DNA of 64,000 nt from Pseudomonas sp. Root562 (GTDB lineage Bacteria > Pseudomonadota > Gammaproteobacteria > Pseudomonadales > Pseudomonadaceae): positions 6,546-70,545 of the forward strand of contig NZ_LMGK01000008.1 in the NCBI RefSeq assembly GCF_001427125.1. Reading direction: 5' to 3'. The position numbers and the translations under genes are program-made. The notes under the pieces were generated by a model. The model was not told where the DNA came from and did not search any database. It was given only the letters and a program-made list of their open reading frames with translations. Position 1 is the stretch's first letter. Each line of letters begins with the position of its first letter. Below are positions 8,864 to 18,452 of this stretch, in pieces.

Positions 8864-9505
8864 ATGAAAATTCCCAAAAAAAGAATCGCAAACCCCATTA
8901 CCGTTATCGCCATATTCGCAACACTGTCTGAAACTTCAGCAGCAGTGATATTACCTTTACTGGATAACAGAGAAAGGGAGATCTATATTTGGTTCTTGAT
9001 AAGCTTTCCCTTTTATTTGCTTCTTCTTTTCTTTGCGACACTCAACTTCAATTATCGATCGTTGTACGCGCCTTCGGACTATGAAAAGGGCGAGCATTTC
9101 ATAGAAGCCCTTGGTGAAATGGATAACCGGGAAAATGAGGCAACAGATGTTCCGCCTGCATCTCGCTCTCCCAACGCACAATCCCCTCCCGACGACATCG
9201 ACTCGCGGCAAACCGCAGGCGAACAACGTATTCGACTGTCTCAGCCAGCAAATAGCCTGCAGATCATCGATGCACGTCAACTCAACAAGACAATCGAATT
9301 CAGTGCCTTGTCCCAGGCCATAAAAAAGCCACGGGAAAAACACTGTCAGGCAGTTTTATTTATCGCGGATACAGAATCGGAAAAATGCCTCAAGGAAGGC
9401 GCACTCAACCTTTTAAAGCAGACAAGAAAACGCAGCAACGCTACTTTTTATGTTGTTTACAATTTATGTTCAAAGAGAGTGACAGTTCTTGAATCTTGCC
9501 ACTGA
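8864..9505 (+). CDS. Unknown membrane protein with two N-terminal helices
   Basis: A 213-residue product not recognised by name. Residues about 12-33 and 43-61 form two membrane helices separated by a short charged loop (DNREREIYIW). Directly after helix 2 comes NYRSLYAPSDYEKGEHF, which resembles a motif (LYAPSDF followed by acidic residues) recalled from other uncharacterised membrane proteins. A low-complexity linker (about 95-130) leads to a soluble C-terminal region with a predicted alpha/beta pattern (CQAVLFIADTESEKC, NATFYVVYNLC). AT-rich codon use, unlike the neighbours, points to horizontal origin. The start at 8864 lacks a strong ribosome binding site and may be off by a few codons. 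Confidence 0.6.
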   Translation: MKIPKKRIANPITVIAIFATLSETSAAVILPLLDNREREIYIWFLISFPFYLLLLFFATLNFNYRSLYAPSDYEKGEHFIEALGEMDNRENEATDVPPASRSPNAQSPPDDIDSRQTAGEQRIRLSQPANSLQIIDARQLNKTIEFSALSQAIKKPREKHCQAVLFIADTESEKCLKEGALNLLKQTRKRSNATFYVVYNLCSKRVTVLESCH

Positions 9506-9589
9506 CGTACACCACACGACGGTGATGAAAGCGGAGGGAGGTACCCGACAACGTGATATTGAGATTTCAGATAAAAAACAGCATCTGCA

Positions 9590-9624
9590 AATTTGTGGCC
9601 TCCTCGATGAGGAGGCCACAAATT
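9590..9624 (-). terminator. Perfect 16-bp hairpin after argG
   Basis: AATTTGTGGCCTCCTC, loop GAT, then its exact reverse complement. It lies 19 bp past the argG stop, and also follows the unknown gene on the other strand, so it can serve both directions. The flanking U-tracts are short. Confidence 0.75.
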
Positions 9625-9643
9625 CATTTCCGACTCAAAGGTC

Positions 9644-10861
9644 TCAGAACAGCTTGCGACCCTTGTTGGCTGCAATGCGCATACGCAGGGCGTTAAGCTT
9701 GATGAAGCCTGCCGCGTCGGCCTGGTTGTAGGCGCCGCCATCTTCTTCAAAGGTAGCAATGTTGGCGTCGAACAGCGACTCATCGGACTTGCGGCCGGTG
9801 ACGATGACATTGCCCTTGTACAGTTTCAGACGCACGACACCGTTCACGTGGGCCTGGGACGCATCGATCATCTGTTGCAGCATCAGACGCTCAGGGCTCC
9901 ACCAGTAACCGGTGTAGATGAGGCTGGCGTACTTAGGCATCAACTCGTCTTTGAGGTGAGCGACTTCGCGGTCCAGGGTGATCGACTCGATCGCACGGTG
10001 GGCGCGCAGCATGATGGTGCCGCCAGGGGTTTCGTAGCAGCCACGGGACTTCATGCCCACGTAACGGTTCTCGACGATGTCGAGACGACCGATACCGTGT
10101 TCACCACCAATACGGTTCAACGTCGCCAGAACGGTGGCCGGAGTCATTTCGACGCCGTCCAGCGCAACGATGTCGCCGTTGCGGTAGGTCAGTTCCAGGT
10201 ACTGCGGCTTGTCAGGAGCCTTTTCCGGGGAAACGGTCCAGCGCCACATGTCTTCTTCGTGTTCGGTCCAGGTGTCTTCCAGCACGCCGCCTTCATAAGA
10301 GATGTGCAGGAGGTTGGCATCCATCGAGTACGGCGATTTCTTCTTGCCGTGACGCTCGATCGGGATCGCGTGTTTTTCCGCGTAGTCCATCAGCTTCTCG
10401 CGGGACAGAAGGTCCCACTCGCGCCACGGAGCAATCACTTTTACGCCTGGCTTCAAAGCATAGGCGCCCAGTTCGAAACGAACCTGGTCGTTGCCTTTAC
10501 CGGTGGCGCCGTGGGAAATGGCGTCAGCGCCGGTTTCGTTGGCGATTTCAATCAGTCGCTTGGCGATCAGCGGACGCGCGATGGAAGTACCCAGCAGGTA
10601 CTCGCCTTCGTAAACGGTGTTGGCGCGGAACATCGGGAACACGAAATCGCGCACGAACTCTTCGCGCAGGTCGTCGATGTAGATTTCTTTGACGCCCATG
10701 GCCTGAGCCTTGGCGCGTGCAGGTTCAACCTCTTCGCCCTGACCCAGGTCAGCGGTGAAGGTCACCACTTCACAGTTATAAGTATCCTGCAGCCACTTGA
10801 GGATCACCGAAGTGTCCAGGCCGCCGGAATACGCCAGAACGACCTTGTTTACGTCCGCCAT
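9644..10861 (-). CDS. argG: Argininosuccinate synthase
   Basis: Joins citrulline and aspartate using ATP in the penultimate step of arginine synthesis. The 405-residue protein has the N-type ATP pyrophosphatase P-loop AYSGGLDTS at residues 10-18, and the family blocks [13 protein letters not shown] and APWREWD. It is a single gene closed by a strong hairpin. An ArgR-type operator lies upstream at 10921-10957, so arginine repression is likely. Confidence 0.98.
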   Translation of the reverse strand: MADVNKVVLAYSGGLDTSVILKWLQDTYNCEVVTFTADLGQGEEVEPARAKAQAMGVKEIYIDDLREEFVRDFVFPMFRANTVYEGEYLLGTSIARPLIAKRLIEIANETGADAISHGATGKGNDQVRFELGAYALKPGVKVIAPWREWDLLSREKLMDYAEKHAIPIERHGKKKSPYSMDANLLHISYEGGVLEDTWTEHEEDMWRWTVSPEKAPDKPQYLELTYRNGDIVALDGVEMTPATVLATLNRIGGEHGIGRLDIVENRYVGMKSRGCYETPGGTIMLRAHRAIESITLDREVAHLKDELMPKYASLIYTGYWWSPERLMLQQMIDASQAHVNGVVRLKLYKGNVIVTGRKSDESLFDANIATFEEDGGAYNQADAAGFIKLNALRMRIAANKGRKLF

Positions 10862-10920
10862 GCCATCACTCCACGGGGTTCTACGGAAAGCCGAGAAGTC
10901 TACCGCTCATGCAGGATAAT

Positions 10921-10957
10921 TTACAGTGGCGCGACAGCTTATGACGACGAAGCGACA
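10921..10957 (-). promoter_or_regulatory. Candidate ArgR operator of argG
   Basis: On the argG strand TGTCGC occurs twice, exactly 21 bp apart (GCGACA at 10952-10957 and 10931-10936 on the + strand). The promoter-proximal copy fits TGTCGC-N8-AA completely; the other has CA in place of AA. P. aeruginosa ArgR binds paired direct half-sites of this form. A TAAATT-like -10 follows the second half-site. Confidence 0.7.
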
Positions 10958-10990
10958 GATTATGTCGAGAGCGCGACGATGACCGTAGAG

Positions 10991-11896
10991 TCAGGAAGTC
11001 GTTGAAGTGGCCGGTTTCACGGCTTGAGGTGCCACCTGCTCGGGTGGTGCTCCCCGTTCCAGACGTATGGTCACACGACGATTTCTCGAACGATTGGCGT
11101 TGTTGATATTGGGCGCCAACGGATAGGCTTCGCCGTGAAAGCGCAGGGTGATCTGCGACTCCTGGATCCCGTTGGCCTTGAAGAACTCCATCACAGCCAA
11201 GGCTCGACGTCGTGACAGGTCGCGATTGGTCAGGCGGTTACCGCTGTTGTCGGAATGGCCGTCAAGTTCGATATGGTTAACCGTCGGATCAGCCTTCATG
11301 TACTCCAGCATCACCCGGAGCTTGGCTTTCGCTGCCGCATCCAGATCGATACCGCCACCGGGGAAACCCACTTCGGATTGTTTGACCTGATCGAAATTCT
11401 GCGGCAACAATTTGGCCACACAGCTTTGGTAATCGGCGAATGCCTTGTTGAACCTGACCGGCAACAAGCGTACTTCCGATACCCGACCATCCGCCGAAGA
11501 ATGCCGTACCACAGGGCTGCGACCGTCAATCAGGCCGCTGATCAGCCGTCCGGCCTGCGCTTGTGAACTGTTGAACAGCACGTTGCCGCTGCCGATTCGA
11601 ACGGAGCCGAGATTGATGTCACCGCGCCCCGGTTGCCACGGCGCAGCCGCCGCCAACAGCGTGGCCGAGCCTCCACCCAGCATCGCGTTATAGGCATTCA
11701 GACGAAACGTCGCCTGCTCGCCAGCGCGTCGCACGAATTGCCCTGAGCCGAAATCGGTGATCGGCTGGGTCAAGCGGCACTCGAACTTGTCACCTTCGAC
11801 CGTCCACTCAATGCTCTCCAGACGAGTCTGGAAAGTGAGCGCCATCGCGGGAAGGCTGGCAAACACACTGAGCAAGGCTAAATAACGCTGGCGCAC
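10991..11896 (-). CDS. motY: MotY-type OmpA-family flagellar/cell-wall protein
   Basis: An exported protein of 301 residues: a signal peptide of about 18 residues (RQRYLALLSVFASLPAMA), an N-terminal MotY-like domain beginning FQTRLESIEWTVEG, and a C-terminal OmpA peptidoglycan-binding domain with HIELDGHSDNSGN, DLSRRRALAVMEFF and NRSRNRRVTIRLE. In Vibrio and Pseudomonas MotY forms the T ring that holds stator units at the flagellar base. The GTG at 11896 was chosen because GGAG lies 6-7 bp upstream; the GTG at 11908 has no such site. The gene lies between argG and the divergent pyrC, as PA3526 does in P. aeruginosa. Confidence 0.85.
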   Translation of the reverse strand: MRQRYLALLSVFASLPAMALTFQTRLESIEWTVEGDKFECRLTQPITDFGSGQFVRRAGEQATFRLNAYNAMLGGGSATLLAAAAPWQPGRGDINLGSVRIGSGNVLFNSSQAQAGRLISGLIDGRSPVVRHSSADGRVSEVRLLPVRFNKAFADYQSCVAKLLPQNFDQVKQSEVGFPGGGIDLDAAAKAKLRVMLEYMKADPTVNHIELDGHSDNSGNRLTNRDLSRRRALAVMEFFKANGIQESQITLRFHGEAYPLAPNINNANRSRNRRVTIRLERGAPPEQVAPQAVKPATSTTS

Positions 11897-12055
11897 GGGA
11901 GGCTCCACTGGCTTCTACAACAAAAAGACCGACACACAGATGTTTACGGCATACCTGTTGGATATCGGAAGCTTCCTGCAAAACTTGATAGCGAGTGCCT
12001 GCAAGTGTCTTTTCCGGTAGCATTCCCCTCAGTTTGACCCGCCTGGAATCCCCTC

Positions 12056-13102
12056 ATGTCCGACCGCCTGACCCTGCTGCGTCCCGACGACTGGCACATT
12101 CATCTTCGCGATGGTGCCGTGTTGACCAATACCGTTGCGGATGTCGCGCGCACCTTTGGTCGCGCCATCATCATGCCCAACCTGGTCCCTCCGGTCCGCA
12201 ATGCGGCTGAAGCCGACGGCTATCGCCAGCGGATTCTCGCTGCCCGCCCGGCCGGCAGCCCGTTCGAACCGCTGATGGTCCTGTACCTCACCGATCGCAC
12301 CCAGCCTGAAGAAATTCGCGAGGCCAAGGCCAGCGGTTTCGTTCACGCCGCCAAGTTGTACCCGGCCGGCGCGACCACCAACTCGGACTCTGGCGTCACC
12401 AGTATCGACAAGATTTTCCCGGCACTGGAGGCCATGGCCGAAGTCGGAATGCCTTTGTTGATCCACGGTGAGGTCACCCGCGGCGATGTCGATGTCTTCG
12501 ACCGCGAAAAAATCTTCATCGATGAGCACATGCGCCGTGTAGTCGAGCGTTTCCCGACGCTCAAAGTGGTGTTCGAACACATCACCACCGCTGACGCCGT
12601 GCAGTTCGTCAACTCGGCCTCGGCCAACGTTGGCGCGACCATCACCGCGCATCACCTGCTGTACAACCGCAACCACATGCTGGTGGGCGGGATCCGGCCG
12701 CACTTCTATTGCTTGCCGATCCTCAAGCGCAACACCCATCAGGAAGCCCTGCTCGACGCCGCCACCAGTGGCAGCGAGAAATTCTTCCTCGGTACCGACT
12801 CGGCGCCCCACGCCCAGCATGCCAAGGAAGCCGCCTGCGGTTGCGCCGGTTGCTACACCGCTTATGCAGCGATCGAGATGTACGCCGAAGCGTTCGAACA
12901 ACGCAATGCACTGGACAAGCTCGAAGCCTTCGCCAGCCTCAACGGCCCGCGTTTCTATGGCCTGCCGGCAAACACCGATCGCATCACCCTGGTCCGTGAA
13001 GAATGGACTGCCCCAACCAGCCTGCCGTTTGGCGAGCTGACCGTTATCCCGCTGCGCGCCGGTGAAAAACTGCGCTGGCGCCTGCTGGAGGAACACGCGT
13101 GA
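12056..13102 (+). CDS. pyrC: Dihydroorotase
   Basis: Closes carbamoyl-aspartate to dihydroorotate in pyrimidine synthesis. The 348-residue class II enzyme shows the metal-binding HIH at residues 14-16 ([10 protein letters not shown]), the carboxylated Lys region [23 protein letters not shown], and the metal-binding Asp in FLGTDSAPH. Its stop codon overlaps the rnt start, so the two genes are co-transcribed. Confidence 0.98.
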   Translation: MSDRLTLLRPDDWHIHLRDGAVLTNTVADVARTFGRAIIMPNLVPPVRNAAEADGYRQRILAARPAGSPFEPLMVLYLTDRTQPEEIREAKASGFVHAAKLYPAGATTNSDSGVTSIDKIFPALEAMAEVGMPLLIHGEVTRGDVDVFDREKIFIDEHMRRVVERFPTLKVVFEHITTADAVQFVNSASANVGATITAHHLLYNRNHMLVGGIRPHFYCLPILKRNTHQEALLDAATSGSEKFFLGTDSAPHAQHAKEAACGCAGCYTAYAAIEMYAEAFEQRNALDKLEAFASLNGPRFYGLPANTDRITLVREEWTAPTSLPFGELTVIPLRAGEKLRWRLLEEHA

Positions 13103-13776
13103 GTGAAGACCATTTCGACGACGAACAGGAAGGCCAAGGCGGTGGCGGTGGTTCCCGTCACCCGATGGCCGCACGGTTTCGTGGCTATCTGCCAGTTGTC
13201 GTCGACGTAGAAACCGGTGGTTTCAACTCGGCCACCGACGCCCTGCTGGAAATCGCCGCAACCACCATTGCCATGGATGAAAAGGGTTTTGTCTACCCGG
13301 ATCACACCTACTTCTTCCGGGTCGAGCCTTTCGAAGGCGCGAACGTCGAAGCGGCAGCGCTGGAGTTCACCGGGATCAAGCTCGATCACCCTCTGCGCAT
13401 GGCCGTGAGTGAAGAAACTGCCCTGAACGATATCTTCCGCGGCGTGCGCAAGGCGCTCAAGGCCAATGGCTGCAAGCGGGCGATTCTGGTCGGCCACAAC
13501 AGCAGCTTCGACCTGGGCTTCCTCAACGCTGCGGTCGCGCGCCTGGACATGAAACGCAACCCGTTTCATCCATTCTCCAGCTTCGACACCGCGACCCTCG
13601 CCGGTCTGGCCTACGGTCAAACTGTGCTGGCCAAGGCTTGTCAGGCGGCGGATATCGACTTCGACGGTCGCGAGGCTCACTCGGCTCGCTATGACACCGA
13701 GAAAACCGCCGAACTGTTCTGCGGCATCGTCAATCGCTGGAAACAAATGGGTGGCTGGGAAGATTTCGACGACTGA
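13099..13776 (+). CDS. rnt: Ribonuclease T
   Basis: A DEDDh 3'-5' exoribonuclease that trims tRNA CCA ends and other stable RNAs. The 225-residue protein has the Exo I motif VVDVETGGF, Exo [16 protein letters not shown], and Exo [18 protein letters not shown] poly-Gly/acidic N-terminus ([12 protein letters not shown]) is typical of pseudomonads. It overlaps pyrC by 4 bp and is followed by a strong bidirectional terminator. Confidence 0.97.
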   Translation: MSEDHFDDEQEGQGGGGGSRHPMAARFRGYLPVVVDVETGGFNSATDALLEIAATTIAMDEKGFVYPDHTYFFRVEPFEGANVEAAALEFTGIKLDHPLRMAVSEETALNDIFRGVRKALKANGCKRAILVGHNSSFDLGFLNAAVARLDMKRNPFHPFSSFDTATLAGLAYGQTVLAKACQAADIDFDGREAHSARYDTEKTAELFCGIVNRWKQMGGWEDFDD

Positions 13777-13794
13777 TAGCTCGCCGCCCCCCCA

Positions 13795-13829
13795 TAAAAA
13801 AACCGGCCTCTAAGGCCGGTTTTTTTTTA
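13795..13829. terminator. Bidirectional terminator between rnt and the peroxiredoxin gene
   Basis: AAAAAAACCGGCC-tctaa-GGCCGGTTTTTTTTT; A-tract and T-tract flank the stem, so it can end the convergent transcripts from both sides. Confidence 0.92.
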
Positions 13830-13857
13830 TCTGCTTTTTAAAGCTGGAGCGTGCGCC

Positions 13858-14460
13858 TTACAGTGCGGCAGCGTGCTCGGTCAGGTAAGCCGCAACGCCT
13901 TCTGGCGAAGCGTTCATGCCTTTGTCGCCTTTTTTCCAGTTGGCAGGGCAGACTTCGCCGTGCTCTTCGTGGAATTGCAGAGCGTCGACCAGACGCAGCA
14001 GCTCTTCCATGTTACGGCCCAGCGGCAGGTCGTTGATGATCTGCGAACGGACAACGCCTTTGTCGTCGATCAGGAAAGCGCCACGGAACGCTACGCCGTC
14101 AGCGGACTGAACGTCGTAGGCCTTCATGATTTCCTGCTTGATGTCGGCAGCCATGGTGTAACGGACTTCGCCGATACCGCCATTATTGACCGGAGTGTTG
14201 CGCCAGGCGTTGTGGGTGAAGTGCGAATCGATCGAAACCGCGACCACTTCAACGTTGCGTGCCTTGAACTCAGACATGCGGTTGTCCAGAGCGATCAGCT
14301 CCGACGGGCAAACGAAGGTGAAGTCCAGTGGGTAGAAGAACACCAGGCCGTATTTGCCTTTGATGGCCGACGACAGGGTGAAGCTGTCTACGATTTCGCC
14401 ATTGCCGAGTACGGCCGGTACGGTGAAGTCAGGGGCTTGTTTGCCTACGAGTACGCTCAT
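13858..14460 (-). CDS. Typical 2-Cys peroxiredoxin (AhpC/TSA family)
   Basis: A 200-residue thiol peroxidase. The peroxidatic Cys is in DFTFVCPSE (about residue 51) and the resolving Cys in GEVCPANW near the C-terminus, as in homodimeric 2-Cys enzymes. AGGAG precedes the ATG at 14460; longer frames upstream have no site. It sits next to the iron-storage genes bfd and bfr, fitting a role in peroxide defence tied to iron. In P. aeruginosa the equivalent is PA3529. The 302 bp to bfd hold promoters for both directions. Confidence 0.95.
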   Translation of the reverse strand: MSVLVGKQAPDFTVPAVLGNGEIVDSFTLSSAIKGKYGLVFFYPLDFTFVCPSELIALDNRMSEFKARNVEVVAVSIDSHFTHNAWRNTPVNNGGIGEVRYTMAADIKQEIMKAYDVQSADGVAFRGAFLIDDKGVVRSQIINDLPLGRNMEELLRLVDALQFHEEHGEVCPANWKKGDKGMNASPEGVAAYLTEHAAAL

Positions 14461-14694
14461 TGGATATCTCCTGGTGTAGAAACGTGAATAACAAGGTTTG
14501 CGCCAGCCTGCCACTCTCAGGCGACAGCCCTGTGACACAAATCCGTTGCGCAAAGACCGGCCATCATACACTGCGTGTTTGGCCTGTCCTCAACGGTTTT
14601 TCCTGCTGGCGTAAAATTGCAGGAGCAAAATCAGCGCCTGCGCAGTGAAGAAAAACCGTTCGTCAGCCCTGGAGAAATGTTGCCTCAAAGCACT

Positions 14695-14723
14695 TTGACA
14701 ATCATTCTCGTTAACATTAAGAT
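14695..14723 (+). promoter_or_regulatory. bfd promoter with overlapping Fur-box-like sequence
   Basis: TTGACA (14695-14700), a 17-bp spacer, then TAAGAT (14718-14723), 40 bp before the bfd start. The spacer, with AATCATTCTCGTTAA, resembles the Fur box (GATAATGATAATCATTATC). Iron-replete Fur binding here would block the promoter, matching the known iron-starvation induction of bfd in P. aeruginosa. Confidence 0.75.
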
Positions 14724-14762
14724 CCATCGCATTCGAGCATAAACAAGCGACGGTCTTCTCTT

Positions 14763-14981
14763 ATGTATGTTTGCCTCTGCACTGGTGTCACCGACGGTAA
14801 AATCCGCGATGCGATCTATGAAGGATGCTGCAGCTACAAAGAAGTCCGTTTAGCCACAGGCGTTGCCAGTCAATGTGGCAAATGTGCCTGCCTGGCCAAG
14901 GAAGTGGTCCGTGAAACCCTGATGGAACTGCAAACCGCGCAAGCTGCGATTCCTTTTCCCGCAGAATTTACCGCCGCCTGA
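14763..14981 (+). CDS. bfd: Bacterioferritin-associated ferredoxin
   Basis: A 72-residue [2Fe-2S] protein with the CLC...CGKC ligand spacing of the Bfd family (cysteines at residues 4, 6, 39 and 42). Bfd binds bacterioferritin and reduces its ferric core so that iron is released. Here it stands directly upstream of bfr, behind a promoter with a Fur-like site and with its own terminator, so the two genes can respond oppositely to iron. Confidence 0.95.
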   Translation: MYVCLCTGVTDGKIRDAIYEGCCSYKEVRLATGVASQCGKCACLAKEVVRETLMELQTAQAAIPFPAEFTAA

Positions 14982-14999
14982 ATATCCCATTTCAAAGAA

Positions 15000-15024
15000 C
15001 CGGACTGATGTCCGGTTTTTTTAT
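15000..15024 (+). terminator. Terminator of bfd
   Basis: AACCGGAC-tgat-GTCCGGTTTTTTT, 19 bp after the bfd stop. Confidence 0.92.
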
Positions 15025-15179
15025 GCCTGAAAATCAACCAGTTAGATGCTAGACGCGGAACACAAACATTCTTATTCCGATTAATTTTCATATATTATTC
15101 AATAACTTAGGTTTGACACTCTTAGTTGTGCGGCTCAAACTCTGCCTTATAGACAGCTAATAAAGGGCAGGACCCCATC

Positions 15180-15656
15180 ATGAAAGGCGACATTACAGTC
15201 ATCCAGCATCTCAACAAGATCCTTGCCAATGAGCTGGTCGCGATCAACCAATACTTCCTGCATGCACGGATGTATGAGGATTGGGGTCTGAACAAACTCG
15301 GCAAACACGAGTATCACGAATCCATCGATGAGATGAAGCACGCGGACAAGCTGATCAAGCGCATCCTGTTCCTCGAGGGCCTGCCGAACGTGCAGGACCT
15401 GGGCAAGCTGCACATCGGCGAGCACACCAAGGAAATGCTTGAGTGCGACCTGCGTATCGAGAAAACCGGTCACGCCGATCTGAAAGCCGCCATCGCGCAT
15501 TGCGAGAAAGTCGGCGACTTCGGTAGCCGTGAACTGCTTGAAGACATCCTTGAGTCCGAAGAAGAACATATCGACTGGCTGGAAACCCAACTGGGCCTGA
15601 TCGACAAGATTGGTCTGGAGAACTATCTGCAATCGCAGATGGGCGAAGACGAGTAA
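15180..15656 (+). CDS. bfr: Bacterioferritin
   Basis: A 158-residue iron-storage ferritin (BfrB type). The ferroxidase residues lie in [22 protein letters not shown] and [15 protein letters not shown], and in [13 protein letters not shown]. Met52 in DEMKHADKL is the bis-Met haem ligand that distinguishes bacterioferritin from plain ferritin. GGCAGG precedes the ATG. The AT-rich 155 bp upstream (after the bfd terminator) probably carry its own promoter. Confidence 0.95.
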   Translation: MKGDITVIQHLNKILANELVAINQYFLHARMYEDWGLNKLGKHEYHESIDEMKHADKLIKRILFLEGLPNVQDLGKLHIGEHTKEMLECDLRIEKTGHADLKAAIAHCEKVGDFGSRELLEDILESEEEHIDWLETQLGLIDKIGLENYLQSQMGEDE

Positions 15657-15683
15657 GTTCGACGCGATTAATTGCGATGCAAT

Positions 15684-15723
15684 AAAAAGCCCCGTTCTCT
15701 TTTGAAGAAGCGGGGCTTTTTTG
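15684..15723 (+). terminator. Terminator of bfr
   Basis: AAAAAGCCCCG and CGGGGCTTTTTT flank a 14-15 nt loop, 27 bp after the bfr stop. Confidence 0.9.
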
Positions 15724-15728
15724 TTCTT

Positions 15729-15762
15729 GCTCGTTGCAGGAGCTGAGCTTGCTCCTACAAAG
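15729..15762. repeat. Single REP-like palindrome
   Basis: TGCAGGAGCTGAGCTTGCTCCTACA belongs to the same family as the other GGAGC...GCTCC palindromes in the window. It lies between the bfr terminator and the end of grxD. Confidence 0.6.
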
Positions 15763-15770
15763 ATACGAGA

Positions 15771-16112
15771 TCAGGCTTCGCTTTTTGGAGCAGCAGCCTT
15801 GGCAGCTGCATCCTTGATCAGCGCCTGCAGCGAGCCGTCGGCGGACATCTCGGTCATGATGTCGCTACCGCCGACCAGCTCACCAGCAACCCACAGCTGC
15901 GGGAAGGTTGGCCAGTTGGCGTATTTTGGCAGGTTGGCGCGGATTTCCGGGTTCTGCAGGATGTCCACGTACGCAAACTTTTCGCCACATGCCATCACGG
16001 CCTGCGCGGCTTTAGCGGAGAAGCCGCACTGCGGGGCATTCGGCGAGCCTTTCATGTAAAGCAGAATGGTGTTGTTGGCAATCTGCTCTTTAATCGTTTC
16101 GATGATATCCAT
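15771..16112 (-). CDS. grxD: Monothiol glutaredoxin, CGFS type
   Basis: A 113-residue Grx4-family protein with the active-site motif CGFS in PNAPQCGFSAKA, WPTFPQLWVAGELVGG for glutathione binding, and GSDIMTEM. These proteins bind a [2Fe-2S] cluster with glutathione and pass it to targets. The start at 16112 follows GAGGTG; the upstream in-frame extension is not family-like. It neighbours the iron-storage genes. Confidence 0.95.
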   Translation of the reverse strand: MDIIETIKEQIANNTILLYMKGSPNAPQCGFSAKAAQAVMACGEKFAYVDILQNPEIRANLPKYANWPTFPQLWVAGELVGGSDIMTEMSADGSLQALIKDAAAKAAAPKSEA

Positions 16113-16209
16113 GGAGCACCTCGGCTGAACTTTCCGACTCATGGGTCGGCACGGTGGCGCATTGTAACGGAAAGCCGAGCGCCCTGCTCGGTCTCTCCGT
16201 CAGATACGA

Positions 16210-18318
16210 TCAGGCCGCTGCCACGGTCACCGGGACGCCATTGAGCGCCGCATTTCCGGACAATTCATCGAGCTGACATTCGTCAGTCAGGTCGTTGGCA
16301 CTGGAGCCCGGCTGGCCACTGGCAATCGTCATTTGCACGCCTGGGCGCGCATGGCCCCAACCGTGCGGAAGACTGACCACGCCTTTCATCATATCCAGAC
16401 TGCCGAGCACCTCCACTTCAATTACCCCGACCCGTGAACTGACCCGCACACGCTGCCCGTCACTCAAGCCCCGACTGGCCAAATCATCGGGGTGCATCAG
16501 CAACTGATGGCGCGGCTTGCCCTTCACCAGACGATGATAGTTGTGCATCCACGAGTTATTGCTGCGCACATGGCGACGGCCGATCATCAGCAACTCATCG
16601 GCTGCCGGGGCCTGGAGTGCGCAAAAGCGCGCCAGATCAGCAAGGATCGCGGCAGGTGCGGCCTGAATCCGTTGGTTGGCGGTTTTCAGACGCGACGCCA
16701 GGTTTGGCTTGAGCGCCCCCAGATCAACGCCATGGGGATGGTCGAACAATGTCGCCAAGGACAGTTTTTGCTCTGACGCATCGCCGTACAGGCCCATGCG
16801 CAGACCACGATCGATCATCTGCGCCGGAGCGATGGTGGGTTTGAGCTCCTTGCCGGTCTTCGCGGCGAATGCCTGGGCCAATCCGACGAAAATCTCCCAG
16901 TCATGCAGCGCACCTTCGGGTTTGGGCAGAATTGCACGATTGAACCGGCTGACATTGCGCACGGCGAACATGTTGAACGTGGTGTCGTAGTGATCGTTTT
17001 CGAGCGCCGAGGTGGACGGCAGGATCAGGTCGGCGTATCGCGTGGTTTCATTGATGTACAAGTCGACACTGACCATGAACTCCAGTCCATCCAGCGCTTG
17101 TTCCAGCTGTCGGCCATTGGGCGTCGACAACACTGGATTGCCCGCCACGGTAATCAGCGCACGGACCTGCCCTTCGCCCTCGGTCAATATTTCTTCGGCC
17201 AGCGCTGATACCGGCAGCTCCCCGGCGTACTCCGGACGCCCGGACACCCGGCTCTGCCACAGATTGAAATGCCCACCCGAAGTAGAGGCCACCAGGTCGA
17301 TCGCCGGCTCGGTGCACAAGGCGCCGCCAACACGATCGAGATTACCGGTCACCAGGTTGATCAACTGCACCAGCCAGTGGCAAAGCGTGCCGAACGCCTG
17401 GGTCGAGACGCCCATGCGACCGTAGCAAACCGCGCTTGGCGCAGCGGCAAAGTCCCGCGCCAGTTGGCGGATCTGCTCGGCTGGCACCGCGCAAAGCGGG
17501 CTCATGGCTTCGGCGGTGAATGTCGCGATTGCCTCGCGAACGTCATCCAGACCGTCAACAGGCAAGTGACTGTCACGGACCAGTCCTTCAGCGAACAACG
17601 TATTGAGCAGGCCGAACAACAGCGCCGCGTCGCCGCCAGGACGCACGAACAGATGCTGGTCGGCGATCGCCGCCGTTTCACTGCGTCGAGGATCGACCAC
17701 GACCACTTTGCCGCCTCTTGCTTGAATGGCTTTCAAGCGCTTTTCCACATCCGGCACGGTCATGATGCTGCCGTTGGAGGCCAGCGGATTACCCCCGAGG
17801 ATCAGCATGAAGTCGGTGTGATCGATGTCTGGAATCGGCAGCAACAAACCGTGGCCGTACATCAAATGGCTGGTCAAATGATGGGGCAACTGGTCAACCG
17901 ACGTTGCTGAAAACCGGTTACGGGTTTTCAGCAAGCCGAGAAAGTAATTGCTGTGGGTCATCAACCCATAATTGTGCACGCTGGGGTTGCCTTGATAGAC
18001 CGCCACTGCGTTTTGTCCGTGACGTTCCTGGATTGCCGCCAGCCGCTCGGCGACAAGTTTGAAGGCGTCTTCCCACTCGATGGGCTGCCATTCGCTGCCC
18101 ATCCGTCGCATCGGTTTATGCAGGCGATCAGGATCGTTCTGAATATCCTGCAGGGCGACAGCCTTGGGGCAAATATGCCCACGGCTGAACGTATCCAGAG
18201 GGTCACCCTTGATCGAGGTGATCTGCAGGTTGCCGGCGTCGGCCTCGGTGGTTTCGATGGTCAGGCCGCAGATGGCTTCACACAGGTGGCAGGCACGGTG
18301 ATGGAGAGTCTTGGTCAT
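16210..18318 (-). CDS. Molybdopterin oxidoreductase of the DMSO-reductase family
   Basis: A 702-residue protein with an N-terminal [4Fe-4S] motif (CHLCEAICGL then HICPKAV), the molybdopterin-binding core (GNPLASNGS, VVVVDPRRSETA, AGNPVLSTPNG, LILPSTSALENDHYDTT) and a C-terminal dinucleotide-binding domain (MHPDDLASRGLSDGQRVRVSS). There is no Tat signal peptide, so it is probably cytoplasmic. The substrate is unknown; no electron-transfer subunit or cofactor genes are adjacent. SVDQLP, where the Mo ligand could fall, has no Cys, so a Ser or oxo ligand is possible. Confidence 0.88.
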   Translation of the reverse strand: MTKTLHHRACHLCEAICGLTIETTEADAGNLQITSIKGDPLDTFSRGHICPKAVALQDIQNDPDRLHKPMRRMGSEWQPIEWEDAFKLVAERLAAIQERHGQNAVAVYQGNPSVHNYGLMTHSNYFLGLLKTRNRFSATSVDQLPHHLTSHLMYGHGLLLPIPDIDHTDFMLILGGNPLASNGSIMTVPDVEKRLKAIQARGGKVVVVDPRRSETAAIADQHLFVRPGGDAALLFGLLNTLFAEGLVRDSHLPVDGLDDVREAIATFTAEAMSPLCAVPAEQIRQLARDFAAAPSAVCYGRMGVSTQAFGTLCHWLVQLINLVTGNLDRVGGALCTEPAIDLVASTSGGHFNLWQSRVSGRPEYAGELPVSALAEEILTEGEGQVRALITVAGNPVLSTPNGRQLEQALDGLEFMVSVDLYINETTRYADLILPSTSALENDHYDTTFNMFAVRNVSRFNRAILPKPEGALHDWEIFVGLAQAFAAKTGKELKPTIAPAQMIDRGLRMGLYGDASEQKLSLATLFDHPHGVDLGALKPNLASRLKTANQRIQAAPAAILADLARFCALQAPAADELLMIGRRHVRSNNSWMHNYHRLVKGKPRHQLLMHPDDLASRGLSDGQRVRVSSRVGVIEVEVLGSLDMMKGVVSLPHGWGHARPGVQMTIASGQPGSSANDLTDECQLDELSGNAALNGVPVTVAAA

Positions 18319-18452
18319 GGCCAGTCTCTGTCTTGTTCTGAGCGGGCAATGTCGGCCGCGGAAACAAAACTATGGCGCCTGCCCCGCAACCGCGCCAGCG
18401 ACGTTCATCTTGTGAATCGGTGACCATCAGGCCAGCCGATGGCCGTTGTCGA

